DNA of 64,000 bases from CAWAQA01 sp963784065 (GTDB lineage Bacteria > Acidobacteriota > Vicinamibacteria > Vicinamibacterales > UBA2999), in the NCBI GenBank assembly GCA_963784065.1, contig CAWAQA010000004.1:186001-250000 (forward strand), read 5' to 3'. Under the pieces are notes generated by a model. It saw nothing but the letters and a program-made list of their open reading frames with translations. It ran no database searches and was not told the origin of the DNA. Position numbers and translations under genes: made by a program. This document shows, in pieces, positions 17,396 through 26,280 of this stretch. Numbering within the stretch: the stretch's first letter is position 1; every line of letters starts with the position of its first letter.

Positions 17396-18526
17396 CTATG
17401 GTTCGTTCAACGCCCCGTAGCGGAGCTCCGCGTCGTGGGCGATGGAGCTGTCGCTCACGCTGGCAGCGGCGTAGGAGAGATACAGATACGCGAGCGGCTC
17501 GACGGGGGAGCGCGAGGTCGCTTGTTGCAGGGTGCGCACGGCGGCTGCCGTGTTGCCCGCCAGGAACAGCGCGCGGCCGTAGAGCGCGAGCGTTTCGCTC
17601 GTCGCGTTGGGGCGTGAGGCTGCGGCCTCGAGCGCCTGGAGCGCCTTGTCGAGGGCGATGCGGTCGTTGCGCGAACCGGCGCTCTCCAGCCACAGACGGC
17701 CGAGCGCGGTATACACCGCGGGGTCGTCCGGGTATCGCTCGGCGGCACGGCCAAGCGTGACGATCGCCGCCTCGGTGCGGCCCTGCCGTGCGTATGCGAG
17801 TCCGACACGGATCATGCGCTCGGGGCTGTCGGGCTCCAGGGCGGCAAGCGCCTCGAGCTGCTCGATGCTCTCGCGGTCGCGATGCAGCGAGCCGTAGAGG
17901 AGCGCCAGTTCCTCGCGTGCCGCGGCCAACGCGGGATTGAGCTCCAGCGCGCGGCGCAGCGAGGTGACCGCGTCCGGCTGTCGGCCGCCCTCGCGCAGGC
18001 AGAGACCAAGCAGGTAGTGCGCTTCGCCCAGCCGCCCATCGATGGCCAGCGCTTCACGCAGCGGCTCGATGGCCTTCGCCGCCTGGCCGTTGCGGTAGTA
18101 CGTGTAAGCGAGCTTGTAGAGGACGCGCGGCGATCGGTCGTCGAGGAGGATGAACCGCCGGTATTCCTCAATGGCGCGTTCGTACCGGCCCATGCCGGCA
18201 TTCACGTCGCCGAGCAGCTCCACGGGCCGGGGCGCCGTCGGCTCCAGCGCCGACGCCGCCCGCAGGTCGCGCAGGGCGGCGGCCAGCTCGCCGCGGCGGC
18301 GATAGGTGTCGCCGCGCTTGAGGTAGGCGACCATCGAGTCGCTCTTGAGCGCGAGCGCGCCGCTGAACGCCTCGATCGCGGTGAAGGTCTGGTCCTGCGC
18401 CAGCGCGGTGTCGCCAGCGGCGATCAGCTGCTGGAACTCACGATCCTGGCTGATGGCGGTCCACGCCAGCACTCCGCCCGCGACGAGGGCCGCCCCCGCC
18501 ACGCCGCACACGATCCCCCATCTCAT
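17396..18526 (-). CDS. tetratricopeptide repeat protein, membrane anchored
   Basis: A 376-residue protein. An N-terminal hydrophobic segment (WGIVCGVAGAALVAGGVLAW) acts as a signal anchor. From about residue 35 to 350 there are eight or nine TPR units, for example SMVAYLKRGDTYRRRGELAAAL, PRVLYKLAYTYYRNGQAAKAIE and GEAHYLLGLCLREGGRQPDAV. TPRs form protein-binding solenoids, probably periplasmic here. No catalytic domain is visible. It is divergent from the ECF sigma factor. Array 4 begins directly downstream of its stop. Confidence 0.86.
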   Translation of the reverse strand: MRWGIVCGVAGAALVAGGVLAWTAISQDREFQQLIAAGDTALAQDQTFTAIEAFSGALALKSDSMVAYLKRGDTYRRRGELAAALRDLRAASALEPTAPRPVELLGDVNAGMGRYERAIEEYRRFILLDDRSPRVLYKLAYTYYRNGQAAKAIEPLREALAIDGRLGEAHYLLGLCLREGGRQPDAVTSLRRALELNPALAAAREELALLYGSLHRDRESIEQLEALAALEPDSPERMIRVGLAYARQGRTEAAIVTLGRAAERYPDDPAVYTALGRLWLESAGSRNDRIALDKALQALEAAASRPNATSETLALYGRALFLAGNTAAAVRTLQQATSRSPVEPLAYLYLSYAAASVSDSSIAHDAELRYGALNEP

Positions 18527-18644
18527 TCCTGCAGCATGTTACCTCCGCTGGCGGGGCTGCGGTTTCGGGACTTCGAACCGGGCATGCAAAACCCCGGTTC
18601 TGCCTTCTGAAGGCCGCGGCCCCGGAATTAGGGAAATTGACCGA

Positions 18645-18672
18645 GGAACTTCCCGCCAGGCCCGGTGTCTAA
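18645..18672 (+). promoter_or_regulatory. sigma-E-like promoter of the ECF sigma/anti-sigma operon
   Basis: GGAACTT at 18645-18651, 16 bases, then TCTAA at 18668-18672. This matches the classical RpoE-type consensus GAACTT-N16-TCTRA. The position upstream of an ECF sigma gene suggests autoregulation. Purine-rich GAGGAG follows at 18681-18686. Confidence 0.7.
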
Positions 18673-18708
18673 CCCTTTCGGAGGAGCAGTTGCCCAGCTC
18701 GGCGGGGC

Positions 18709-19353
18709 GTGGTGCTAGACTTCATGCAGACACCCTTCTCTGGAGACCTGGTGAAGAACGCCGGCGCCATCAGCTGGTCTGACGTAGATAGCGGCGAAGC
18801 GGCACTGATTCAGCGTTGCGCCACTGGCGACGATCTGGCCTGTGCGGAGCTCGTCGCGGCCCACCAGCGGATGGTCTACACGCTCGCGTTGCATCTGCTT
18901 GGCGATCGCGACGAAGCGCTCGACCTCTCGCAGGAAGTCTTCCTCCGCGTCTTTCGGACGATTTCGCGGTTTCGTGGACAGTCCGCGTTGCGTACCTGGA
19001 TCTATCGCATCGTGATCAACCAGGCGCGCAACAGGCAGCGGTGGTGGAGGCGGCGCCACCGGAGCGATCAGGTGTCGCTCGACGAGCACCTGCGGGAGTT
19101 CGGCGAGCCGGAGTCGAAGCGTGAAGTACTCCCCGATCGACTGCTGGCGAGCAAGGAAACAGCGACCCGCATCTGGCAGGCCCTCGATCACCTGCCGTTC
19201 GATCAGCGCACGGCGCTCATCCTTCGCGAGGTGGACGGGCTCCGCTACGAGGAGATCGCGTTCTCGCTCAACATCGCCGTCGGTACGGTGAAGTCGCGGC
19301 TCACGCGTGCGCGACAGGCGCTGCGCGCAGAGCTGCTGGGGCTCCGGGCATGA
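18709..19353 (+). CDS. RNA polymerase ECF-type sigma factor (RpoE-like)
   Basis: A sigma factor of about 214 residues with regions 2 and 4. Region 2 covers HQRMVYTLALHLLGDRDEALDLSQEVFLRVF and the DNA-melting helix FRGQSALRTWIYRIVINQARN (each part readable here), and region 4 is DHLPFDQRTALILREVDGL followed by YEEIAFSLNIAVGTVKSRL. It directs RNA polymerase to stress or envelope promoters. The start is uncertain: GTG 18709, ATG 18724 or GTG 18751. It overlaps the anti-sigma gene by four bases (ATGA), implying balanced synthesis, and its own promoter is sigma-E-like. Confidence 0.93.
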   Translation: MVLDFMQTPFSGDLVKNAGAISWSDVDSGEAALIQRCATGDDLACAELVAAHQRMVYTLALHLLGDRDEALDLSQEVFLRVFRTISRFRGQSALRTWIYRIVINQARNRQRWWRRRHRSDQVSLDEHLREFGEPESKREVLPDRLLASKETATRIWQALDHLPFDQRTALILREVDGLRYEEIAFSLNIAVGTVKSRLTRARQALRAELLGLRA

Positions 19354-20281
19354 TTCCCTATCTCGGTTGCGAGCACGCGCGGGAGTTGCTCGAAGGTTTC
19401 GTTGACGGCGAGCTCGCGATGGCCGACCAGGTCGCCCTCGAGTCTCACCTGCGGTGGTGCCGTCCCTGCGCGGCCCGTGTCGAGGACATGCGCCTGATTG
19501 GCGCGTCGATCCGCCTCGCGTCGCCTCCGCCGGCGCCCGAGGACGCGCGCGCGCTGGCCGCGATCCAGTCCGACGTGCTCACGCGCATTCGCGCCGAGCG
19601 CGATCAGTCGTTTGCGGTCCAGGTCCGCGGGATGTTCGACGACATGCACCTGCTGTGGCCCGCCGTCGGGGCGACGGCCGCGCTCGTCGGCTGTCTCGTC
19701 GCGTCGCTGGGCGTGCTGCAGGCCGCCACCGCGGAGAACCCGGAATCGCTGGCGGCGATGATCGAGCGGCTGGATCGGCCGTCCGCTCCGGTGCTGCCGC
19801 CGGCCAACCCGGGATCGGATCAGAACCCCATGCGCCTCGACGGACGCGTGTCCTTCCCGCGCGCGCTCGACGGCGTGTCCGCGCTCGAGTCGATCTCGGA
19901 CGAGGAAGTGGCGTTTGCCGTGTCAGCGGTCGTGACGCGCGAGGGCCGCATCTCCACGTATGACCTGCTGCAGTCAGACCACGCGAGTGCCCACCGGCGC
20001 TCCGAGCAGGACGCGGCCGAGGTCACGGCGGTGCTCGACGGCGTGAAGCGCTCGCGCTTCGCGCCCGCCGAAGCGGCGGCGGGACCAAGGTTGCGGTGAA
20101 CATGGTGTGGCTGCTGGTGCGCACGACGGCCCGCGGTACTACGCGAGCCGAGGCCCGAGCCGACGCGCGGCCGGCCGTGGAGCCGGTCCCGGACGTGGAG
20201 AAACCGGTAGAACCTGAAGACGTGCCGGTGTCGGTGCCGAGCACCGAGCTGGCGGCGCCTCCTGCCTCAACGACCGCCTGA
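19350..20281 (+). CDS. anti-sigma factor: zinc-finger, one TM, TonB-C-like tail (frame change near 20080)
   Basis: The N-terminus has an anti-sigma zinc-finger signature, HLRWCRPC (HxxxCxxC) after GCEHARELLEGFVDGEL, which binds and inhibits the ECF factor. A single membrane segment follows (WPAVGATAALVGCLVASLGVL). The exported tail contains VAFAVSAVVTREGRISTYDLL and VLDGVKRSRFAPAEA, resembling the C-terminal domain of TonB-type energy transducers. The first frame stops at 20099, but GTKVAVNMVWLLVRTT continues the domain in another frame to 20281, so an indel near 20080 is likely. A periplasmic TonB-like domain on an anti-sigma factor would be the sensory part. Confidence 0.84.
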
Positions 20282-22517
20282 CGCCGGCGGTGCTTCGCCC
20301 CGCGCGCTGGCCACGTTGTTCAGCGCATCGGTCGCCCGCAGGATCACGCCGCGAGCGGCCGTTTCTCCCTCCAGCACCAGTTCGTACTGCTCGGCGCGCG
20401 AGTCCGCGATGCCGTCGCGCGGATAGACCGCCTGCCAGCGATCGCCGTCGAGCGAATACTCGGCCTTCTGCACCGCCGAATGCTCGTCGCGCACCTCGAA
20501 GGCGATCACGAGCCGCGCACCGTCGCGACGCGCCGAGCTGACCATGACCGTCGGCGGCGTGTTGTCGATCTCGAACGTCGTGCTCTCCATCGCGCCGGCG
20601 AGCGCCGTGGCCGGCGAGTTCGACGGCGCGTCGGACGCGACGACGCGGACCACGTAGCGGCCGTTGGGAACCGACGTCGTGTCCCAGACCAGGATGGCGT
20701 CCGGCAGTTCGCGCTTCAACGGTTTCCACGCCGTCTCGCCTTCGCGCCGGTACTGCACCTCGTAGCTCAACTCGTCGCGGTTCTCGTCCTCGGCACGCCA
20801 GACGAAGGTGAGGAGCCCTTTCTGGTACGTGCGGCGGCCGAGATTCGGTGAGCCGCCGGCGGACCCGCCGGCGCCCGGAGACAGTTGCGCGGCCGCGCGG
20901 CGGTCGGGCGTGTCGCCATCGAAGCCGGCAATCTCCGGGTCGGTCGGGAACGGCCGCTGGAACACCGTGCCGGCGGGATGAATCGTGATCGACGCCACGC
21001 GCGGCCGCGTGTTCCGCGGCAGGTAGGCCGCGGTCACGGATGTCAGGAGCGGCGTCTCGCTGGCGCCGGCGAGGATCGCGCGCCACTGCAGATAGCGCGC
21101 GCGCGGGCTGGTGATCGGGCTGCCGTCCGCGTTGGCGTAGGCCGGGGCCCAGTTGCTCCAGGTCTCGTCCGGCGTACGGGTATTGCCGGAACGGGTGGAG
21201 ATCTCCACGCGCGTGCCCGACGGCGCCAGCGCCTCCCACTTGATCGCGCCCCACGTCGCGACCGTCTGCGCGTCGCGCACGTCGGACGTGTAGGTGCCGC
21301 GCTCCGCACGCGCCGGCGACAGGCGGAACACCTTGCCCGGATTCGAGGTGGCGAACAGCATCCGGCCCGTGCGATCGGCGAGCAGCGTCGTCACCTGCTG
21401 CGCGTTGGCGCGGGCGATGAGCGTCGGCTGCAGCGGGTCGCCGGAGAGACGGAAGATCTTGCCCTCGTTGCCGGTGGACAGCAGGATGCCGCCGCTCGTC
21501 TCGAAGGCGACGTCGTACGGCGAGTCCTCGCGCGATTCCCACACGAGATCCCACGCGCCGTCCGGCATGATGCGGTAGAGCGCTCCGGTCGCCGGGCCCT
21601 GATTCGCGCGCACCGGCTGCGTGCTCGCCGTCACCGAGGCCGTGTCGGCGACGATGGCGATGCCGGTGATCTCGGTGGAGACCGACACAGTCGGCTGCGG
21701 CGCCGGCTGCTGCGGCTCGGGCCGCGGCGCCGCTGCCGGGCTGGCGGCCGGACGGCCGCTGAGCGCGGCCGCGTAGATCGTTCCGTTCGCGTCGACCCGC
21801 AGCCTGTGGATTTCGTTGTACGGCGAGTCGAGCAGGACGAACGGCTTGCCCGCGGCGTCGATCTGGAAGACGCGCCCGGGCGATTCGGTGCCGGCCAGGA
21901 GGCGGCCTTCGCGATCGAAGGCCAGGGACATGGCGTGCGTCGCCTTGGTTTCGTAGAAGGGCGCGCCTTTCCCGTCGGGCGGAGATCTTGTAGATGATGC
22001 CCTTGTCGCCGGTGGCGGCGAACACGTTGTTCGCGCGGTCCACGGCGAGGCTCCAGATGTAGCGGTCGGGCGGATCGAAGAGCACCGTGCTGGTGCCGCT
22101 GGCGTCCACCTTGTAGATTTTTCCGTCCGGCGACGTCCCGGCGTAGATGCCACCGCCGGGCGCCGGCGCGATCGCGTGGACCTCGAGTTCCTCGGCGTCG
22201 AAGAACACGGCGCCCTTGCCGGCGGCATCGATGCGGTGGACCTGTCCGTCGTTGCCGCTGCCCACGTAGACCGATCCATCCGGAGCGGCCGCACCATCGC
22301 CCACAGGAAGGGCGCCGTGGACTCGTGCACGGGCGTGGACGTCGGGCCCGAGCGACAGGCGCCCGTAGGTGTCGATCGAGAGGTTCTCGACTTCTCCGCG
22401 CAGGAACTCGGCCTCGGTGGAGACCTGCCAGAACGTCGGCACGGCCGCATGAAGGACGCCGGCAACCGCGCAGGCGCCACTGACTGCGATGAGGGCTCGC
22501 AGGAAAAGCTTCGGCAT
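20267..22517 (-). CDS. secreted beta-propeller protein with C-terminal Ig/Fn3-like region (three frame changes)
   Basis: About 750 residues. ATG 22517 gives a signal peptide (LFLRALIAVSGACAVAGVLHA). The first half repeats short strands such as GSVYVGSGNDGQVHRID, GGGIYAGTSPDGKIYKVD, NNVFAATGDKGIIYKI and GILLSTGNEGKIFRL, each about 45 residues apart, as in NHL or quinoprotein-type propellers. The second half has DENRDELSYEVQYRREGE and VPNGRYVVRVVASD, resembling Fn3 modules, and HSAVQKAEYSLDGDRWQ. Frame breaks lie near 22340, 22285 (compensating) and 21980. It probably acts outside the cytoplasm in binding; no enzymatic motif is visible. The last 15 bases overlap the convergent anti-sigma tail. 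S55 protein gene lies upstream on the same strand. Confidence 0.8.
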
Positions 22518-22613
22518 AGCGTTCAGTCTAAGGTTTTTCACGTCCACGAACCACAGAGGCACGAACACGAGACCATGGTGGATTTCCCTGCGTCTCCGTG
22601 ACCCTGTGGTTCG

Positions 22614-24461
22614 TTATTCTTCGAGCGGCAGGGTCAGCGTCCGCGAGCCGCTCACCGCGTGCTCGGTCGTAATTTCCCATTCGCCGAGCAGCGCGCTCTG
22701 CAGCGGGCTGAAGCTGCCGCCATTCCGATCGGACTCCATGACGGCGAGCACCGACGGGGGCAGGGCGGCAAGCGACTCGCCCTTGACCACGGCCCCGCCG
22801 TCGCGATTGAGGAGCCGGACGTAGAGGCGGTTGTTCTTGCGCGCGCTGTTGAGGACGCGCATCATCTGCGGCAGCCCGCGCGTCTGCAGCGGCTGGATCT
22901 GCAGCTCCCGCGCCTCGCACTGCGAGAGCCGCGTGCGCGTCGGCCACCATGATCGAGACGGCGCCGCGCGCGTTGGCCGGGATCTCCACCGGCACGGTGC
23001 GCGTGATGCCCTCGCCGCGATACGTGCGGAGCAGCATCTTCAGGTCGACCGTCGTGCCCGGCCTTGACGCGCGTGCCGTCGACCCAGACGCGCTCGAGCG
23101 TGGCGCTGCGCGGCTGCTCGCTGGCGTCGATCTCGAGGTTCAGCCCTTCGAGCTCGACATCCTCGAACGCGTTGCGCAGGATGAAGTTGATCGGCGCCAC
23201 GATGTACGCCGCCGCGCCGCTCGACGGCTGAGTCGCCGCGTGAACAGATCCTCGAAGCGAGAGCATCCCGTGCTCCTTCACCGCCGCCGTGCCGCGTACC
23301 GCGTAGCTGGCGGCGCCGTTCTGCCGCTCGTACGACGTGACGGTGTTGAGGATGGACACGTAGGCGAGGAGCGGCGTGAACAGCTGGTCGTTCACCATCG
23401 CCATGTTGAACGTCTTCCTGGTGCCGCGCTCGGACGTCAGCGTCAGCTTGATGGGGATGAGCTGCGGTCCCGCGCCGAGCGTGCCGGCGATCGTCGTGAA
23501 CGCGATCCTGCTGCACCGTGCCGATCACCTCGCCCGTGCTCGCGATCTTCATCGAGCTCAGCGAGGCTCGGCAGACAGCGTGTGCACGTAGGCGCGCGTC
23601 ATCGGGAACTGCGTCGGCCCGAGGCCGTAGAACGGGTGGCCGAAGGCGTAGACGCGGCTGCCGTCGACGTCGGTGACGGTGCCGGTGGCGCCGAGCTCGA
23701 GGTCGCCGCTCATGAGCGCGACGCCGACCGGATCGCCGGGCCGAAGGGGAACAGCCGTGCGAGCGGGACCCGCCGGCGCCTGCATCGCGCCCGCCATCAC
23801 CGGCACGAAGCCCTGATCGCGGAAGCCTTCCGCGACCGGATCGAACACCGACGGGTCGAAGCCGCCAAGCGTCAGCGGCGTCGCAATCGGCCGCAGCATC
23901 GTGCCGATGCCCGGCGTTGACGCTGCCGTCTCCGAGCACGCGGATGTCGTTGGCGCTGTCGGCGAACGGCCGGACCCATGCGAACGCCTGCCGCAGCGAT
24001 GCGCGCAAGCCGTCGGGCGTGAGCGGCATCGGCAGATCGACGCGTGCGGCCTGGCGGCGCGGCCCGGGAATCGTCGCGGCGTCGATCATCTCGGCGATCG
24101 GCGTGATGCCCGCGATCGGTTCCTTGGAGAACTGGCCGAGCGAATAGGACACGGCGCCCACGAGCCGCCCGTCGATGTAGACCGGGCTGCCGCTCATGCC
24201 GGCGATGACGCCCGTGTTGGCGAGCGGGCCGCCTTCGAGCCTGGCCAGGATGAGGTTGCGGCGCGTGCCGATGACGTTGCGCAGCACGCCGAGGATGTGG
24301 ACCTTGAACTCGTCGAGCCGATCGCCCTCGAAGACCGTCCGCCCGATGGCGACCATGCCCGGACGCAGCTCGTCTACCGGGAAGAACCGGGACTGCGCCG
24401 GCAGGCCGGCCGCGAGGAACAGCAGAAGTCCAAGGACAACGGCAAAGCTGCGATTCAGCAT
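22614..24461 (-). CDS. SpoIVB/S55-type peptidase domain protein (about eight frame changes)
   Basis: A signal peptide (LNRSFAVVLGLLLFLAAGLPAQS) is followed by an S55-type domain: FPVDELRPGMVAIGRTVFEG, the serine signature GVIAGMSGSPVYIDGRLVGA, and AFGHPFYGLGPTQFPM. SpoIVB is a sporulation serine protease, and the S55 domain is widespread in non-sporulating Acidobacteria. Later parts (VNDQLFTPLLAYVSILNTVTSY, AAYIVAPINFILRN, SVLAVMESDRNGGSFSP) form a C-terminal beta-rich region. The reading frame changes near 23915, 23570, 23505, 23265, 23225, 23055 and 22935. Motif order is continuous, so I treat it as one gene in a poorly resolved stretch. Proteolytic activity is unproven. Confidence 0.75.
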
Positions 24462-24578
24462 AAGTTAGTGGCTCATCCGGTCTGCCCCGAAGGCGGGACC
24501 TTATAAAATCTGCAGTGCGCGACCAAGCTCAAGATACGGGTAAACCCCTGAAACTTCAAGGGTGTACAGCCATTTAGG

Positions 24579-24608
24579 TTGACAGCCATCGCGGCAGTAG
24601 GCTACTGT
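24579..24608 (+). promoter_or_regulatory. putative sigma-70 promoter of the aromatic amino acid operon
   Basis: TTGACA at 24579-24584, an 18-base spacer, then TACTGT at 24603-24608. The -35 is perfect and the -10 moderate. Transcription from about 24615 would run directly into the leader peptide ATG at 24631. Confidence 0.5.
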
Positions 24609-24630
24609 TTCCGGGCACCGTTTCACGCCG

Positions 24631-24780
24631 ATGCGCCATTCGTTTAGCCCCTTCGTGCGTCCCGCCTTCGCCAGCTATTGGTGGTGGTACGGGACTGCAT
24701 CTGAAGGGGCGGCTGGCCGGCGTTTAAACGCGAACATTCGAACTCAGCAGCATCCAGCGCCCCTTCAGCCCAGCGGTTGA
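24631..24780 (+). CDS. Trp/Tyr-rich leader peptide of an attenuator
   Basis: An ATG-started frame reads MRHSFSPFVRPAFASYWWWY and continues to TGA at 24778. Three consecutive TGG codons (24679-24687) are flanked by TAT and TAC, an arrangement expected only for ribosome-stalling sensors of charged tRNA-Trp and tRNA-Tyr. It stands immediately upstream of the aro-trp-tyr supraoperon. The frame as written is unusually long (49 codons) and runs over the terminator left arm. A TGA at 24702-24704, just after the Trp run and inside the second pairing segment, is one base out of frame. Given the indels in this region it may be the real stop, giving a 24-residue leader. The Shine-Dalgarno is weak. Confidence 0.75.
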   Translation: MRHSFSPFVRPAFASYWWWYGTASEGAAGRRLNANIRTQQHPAPLQPSG

Positions 24781-24792
24781 AGGGGCGTTTTT
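24647..24792 (+). promoter_or_regulatory. transcription attenuator: alternative hairpins upstream of aroDE-trp
   Basis: Four complementary segments are visible: 1 GCCCCTTC (24647-24654), 2 CTGAAGGGGCG (24701-24711), 3 CGCCCCTTCAG (24758-24768), 4 TGAAGGGGCG (24778-24787). Segments 1:2 pair over 8 bp, 2:3 over 11 bp (antiterminator) and 3:4 over 10 bp (terminator), all without mismatch. The Trp codons lie between 1 and 2. A ribosome stalled there would leave 2 free to capture 3 and prevent termination. Segment 4 also contains the AAGGGG that could be the aroDE ribosome binding site, so translation may be controlled too. Confidence 0.75.
24758..24792 (+). terminator. intrinsic terminator of the attenuator
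   Basis: Perfect 10-bp stem CGCCCCTTCA/TGAAGGGGCG, a 10-base loop and a run of five T at 24788-24792, only five bases before the aroDE ATG. Confidence 0.8.
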
Positions 24793-24797
24793 GCTTT

Positions 24798-26239
24798 ATG
24801 ACGTCTTCCCTGCTCTGCGAAACCGTGACCGGCCAGACGATGGCCGAGCTGCTCGCCGCCCGCGATGCGGCGGCGGCAGCCGACATGGTCGAGCTGCGTC
24901 TGGACGGCGTCGCCGACCTCGACGTGGCGGCGCTCTCTCGCCGGGCGGCGTCTTCCCGCCATCGTGACCTGCCGGCCGGCCTGGGAGGGCGGCCGCTTCG
25001 ACGGGAGCGAGGACGAGCGGCACGCGGTCCTCGACCAGGCGCTCGACTGCGGGGCCGAGTACGTGGACGTCGAGTGGCGCGCCGGCTTCGACCGAGATCA
25101 TCACGCACGCGCCCGGCGCGCATCGGTGGTCTCGTCGCACGACTTCACCGGCGTGCCCGCCGACCTCGACGCACGCGTGCGCGCCATGCGGCAGACGGGC
25201 GCCGCGGTCATCAAGATCGCCGTGACGGCGACGCGGCTGGCCGACACGCTGCCGCTGCTCGAGATCGCCCGCGAGGGCGACGCGGTCGTCATCGGCATGG
25301 GCGACGGCGGGAGTCCCGACGCGCCTGCTGGCGACGCGCTTCGGCTCGCGCTGGACCTATGCCGGCGACGCCGTGGCGCCCGGACAGATCCCCGCGCACC
25401 GGATGCTGGCGCAATACCGGTTCCGCGCCGTGGGCCCGCGCACGAGGCTGTACGGCGTGGTCAGCCGGAACGCGATGCACTCGCTGTCGCCGGTGATGCA
25501 CAACGCCGCGTTTGCCGCGGCCGGTATCGACGCGGTGTACGTGCCGCTCCAGGCCGGCGGACTTCGACGACTTCCTGACGTTCGCCGAGGCGCTCGGGTT
25601 CGAGGGTGCGAGCGTCACGATTCCGTTCAAGCTCGATGCGCTGCACGCCGCGCATGAGCGCCGACGCGCTGACCCGTGCCGTGGGCGCGGCGAACACGCT
25701 TGCGCCGCCGTCAGGACGGGTGGGACGGCGACCAACACCGACGTCGACGGATTTCTCGATGCCGCTCGAGGCGATGCTTGCCGGACACGCTGGAGGGCGC
25801 GCGGGCCGCCGTGCTCGGCGCCGGCGGCGCGGCGCGGGCGGTGGTCGTCGCGCTCGCGTCGCGCGGAGCCCAGGTGACCGTGCACGCGCGGCGGCTCGAG
25901 CAGGCGGAGGAAGTGGCCGTGCTCGGCGCGACGCGCCGGCGTGCTGGCCGCCGGCGCCGGGGTCGTGGGACGTGCTGGTGAACACCACGCCGCTCGGCGG
26001 CGCCGCGTCGCGGGACGAGTCGCCGCTGCCGGGCGGGCCGTTCGCGGCCGCCTGGTCTACGACCTGACCTACGGGCCGGCGAGTCGCGGCTGCGTGCGCG
26101 AGGCGCGCGCCGCCGGCTGCCTCGCGCTCGACGGCCTGCCGATGCTCGTGGCGCAGGCCGAGCGGCAGTTCGAATGGTGGACGGGCGCAGCGCCGGCGTC
26201 AGCCCGGCGTCGATGCAGCGGACCGTCGCGTGCCAGTAG
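24798..26239 (+). CDS. aroDE: fused 3-dehydroquinate dehydratase (type I)-shikimate dehydrogenase, many frame changes
   Basis: The first half is type I AroD: MVELRLDGV, the catalytic His in VVSSHDFTG, the Schiff-base Lys in VIKIAVTA, and PTRLLATRFGSRWTYAGDAV at its end. The second half is AroE: LYGVVSRNAMHSLSPVMHNA, EGASVTIPFKLDAL with the catalytic Lys, TNTDVDGFL, the NADP loop VLGAGGAARAVVVAL and DVLVNTTPLGG. Together they turn 3-dehydroquinate into shikimate, as the plant bifunctional enzyme does. At least seven frame breaks occur (about 24950, 25305, 25562, 25655, 25715, 25760, 26060). The fusion itself is inferred from the absence of any stop/start between domains once frames are corrected. 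First gene after the attenuator. The stop at 26237 is the best fit. Confidence 0.83.
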
Positions 26240-26280
26240 CCGCGGACTTCAGCCGTCCGCCAGAGGCATGATGACGGGTG

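Noticed and set aside
20139..22568. A very long minus-strand open frame giving an 809-residue protein
   Set aside because: Only its beginning is the real propeller protein; after about 21980 it is low-complexity Arg/Ala-rich text while the conserved repeats continue in another frame.
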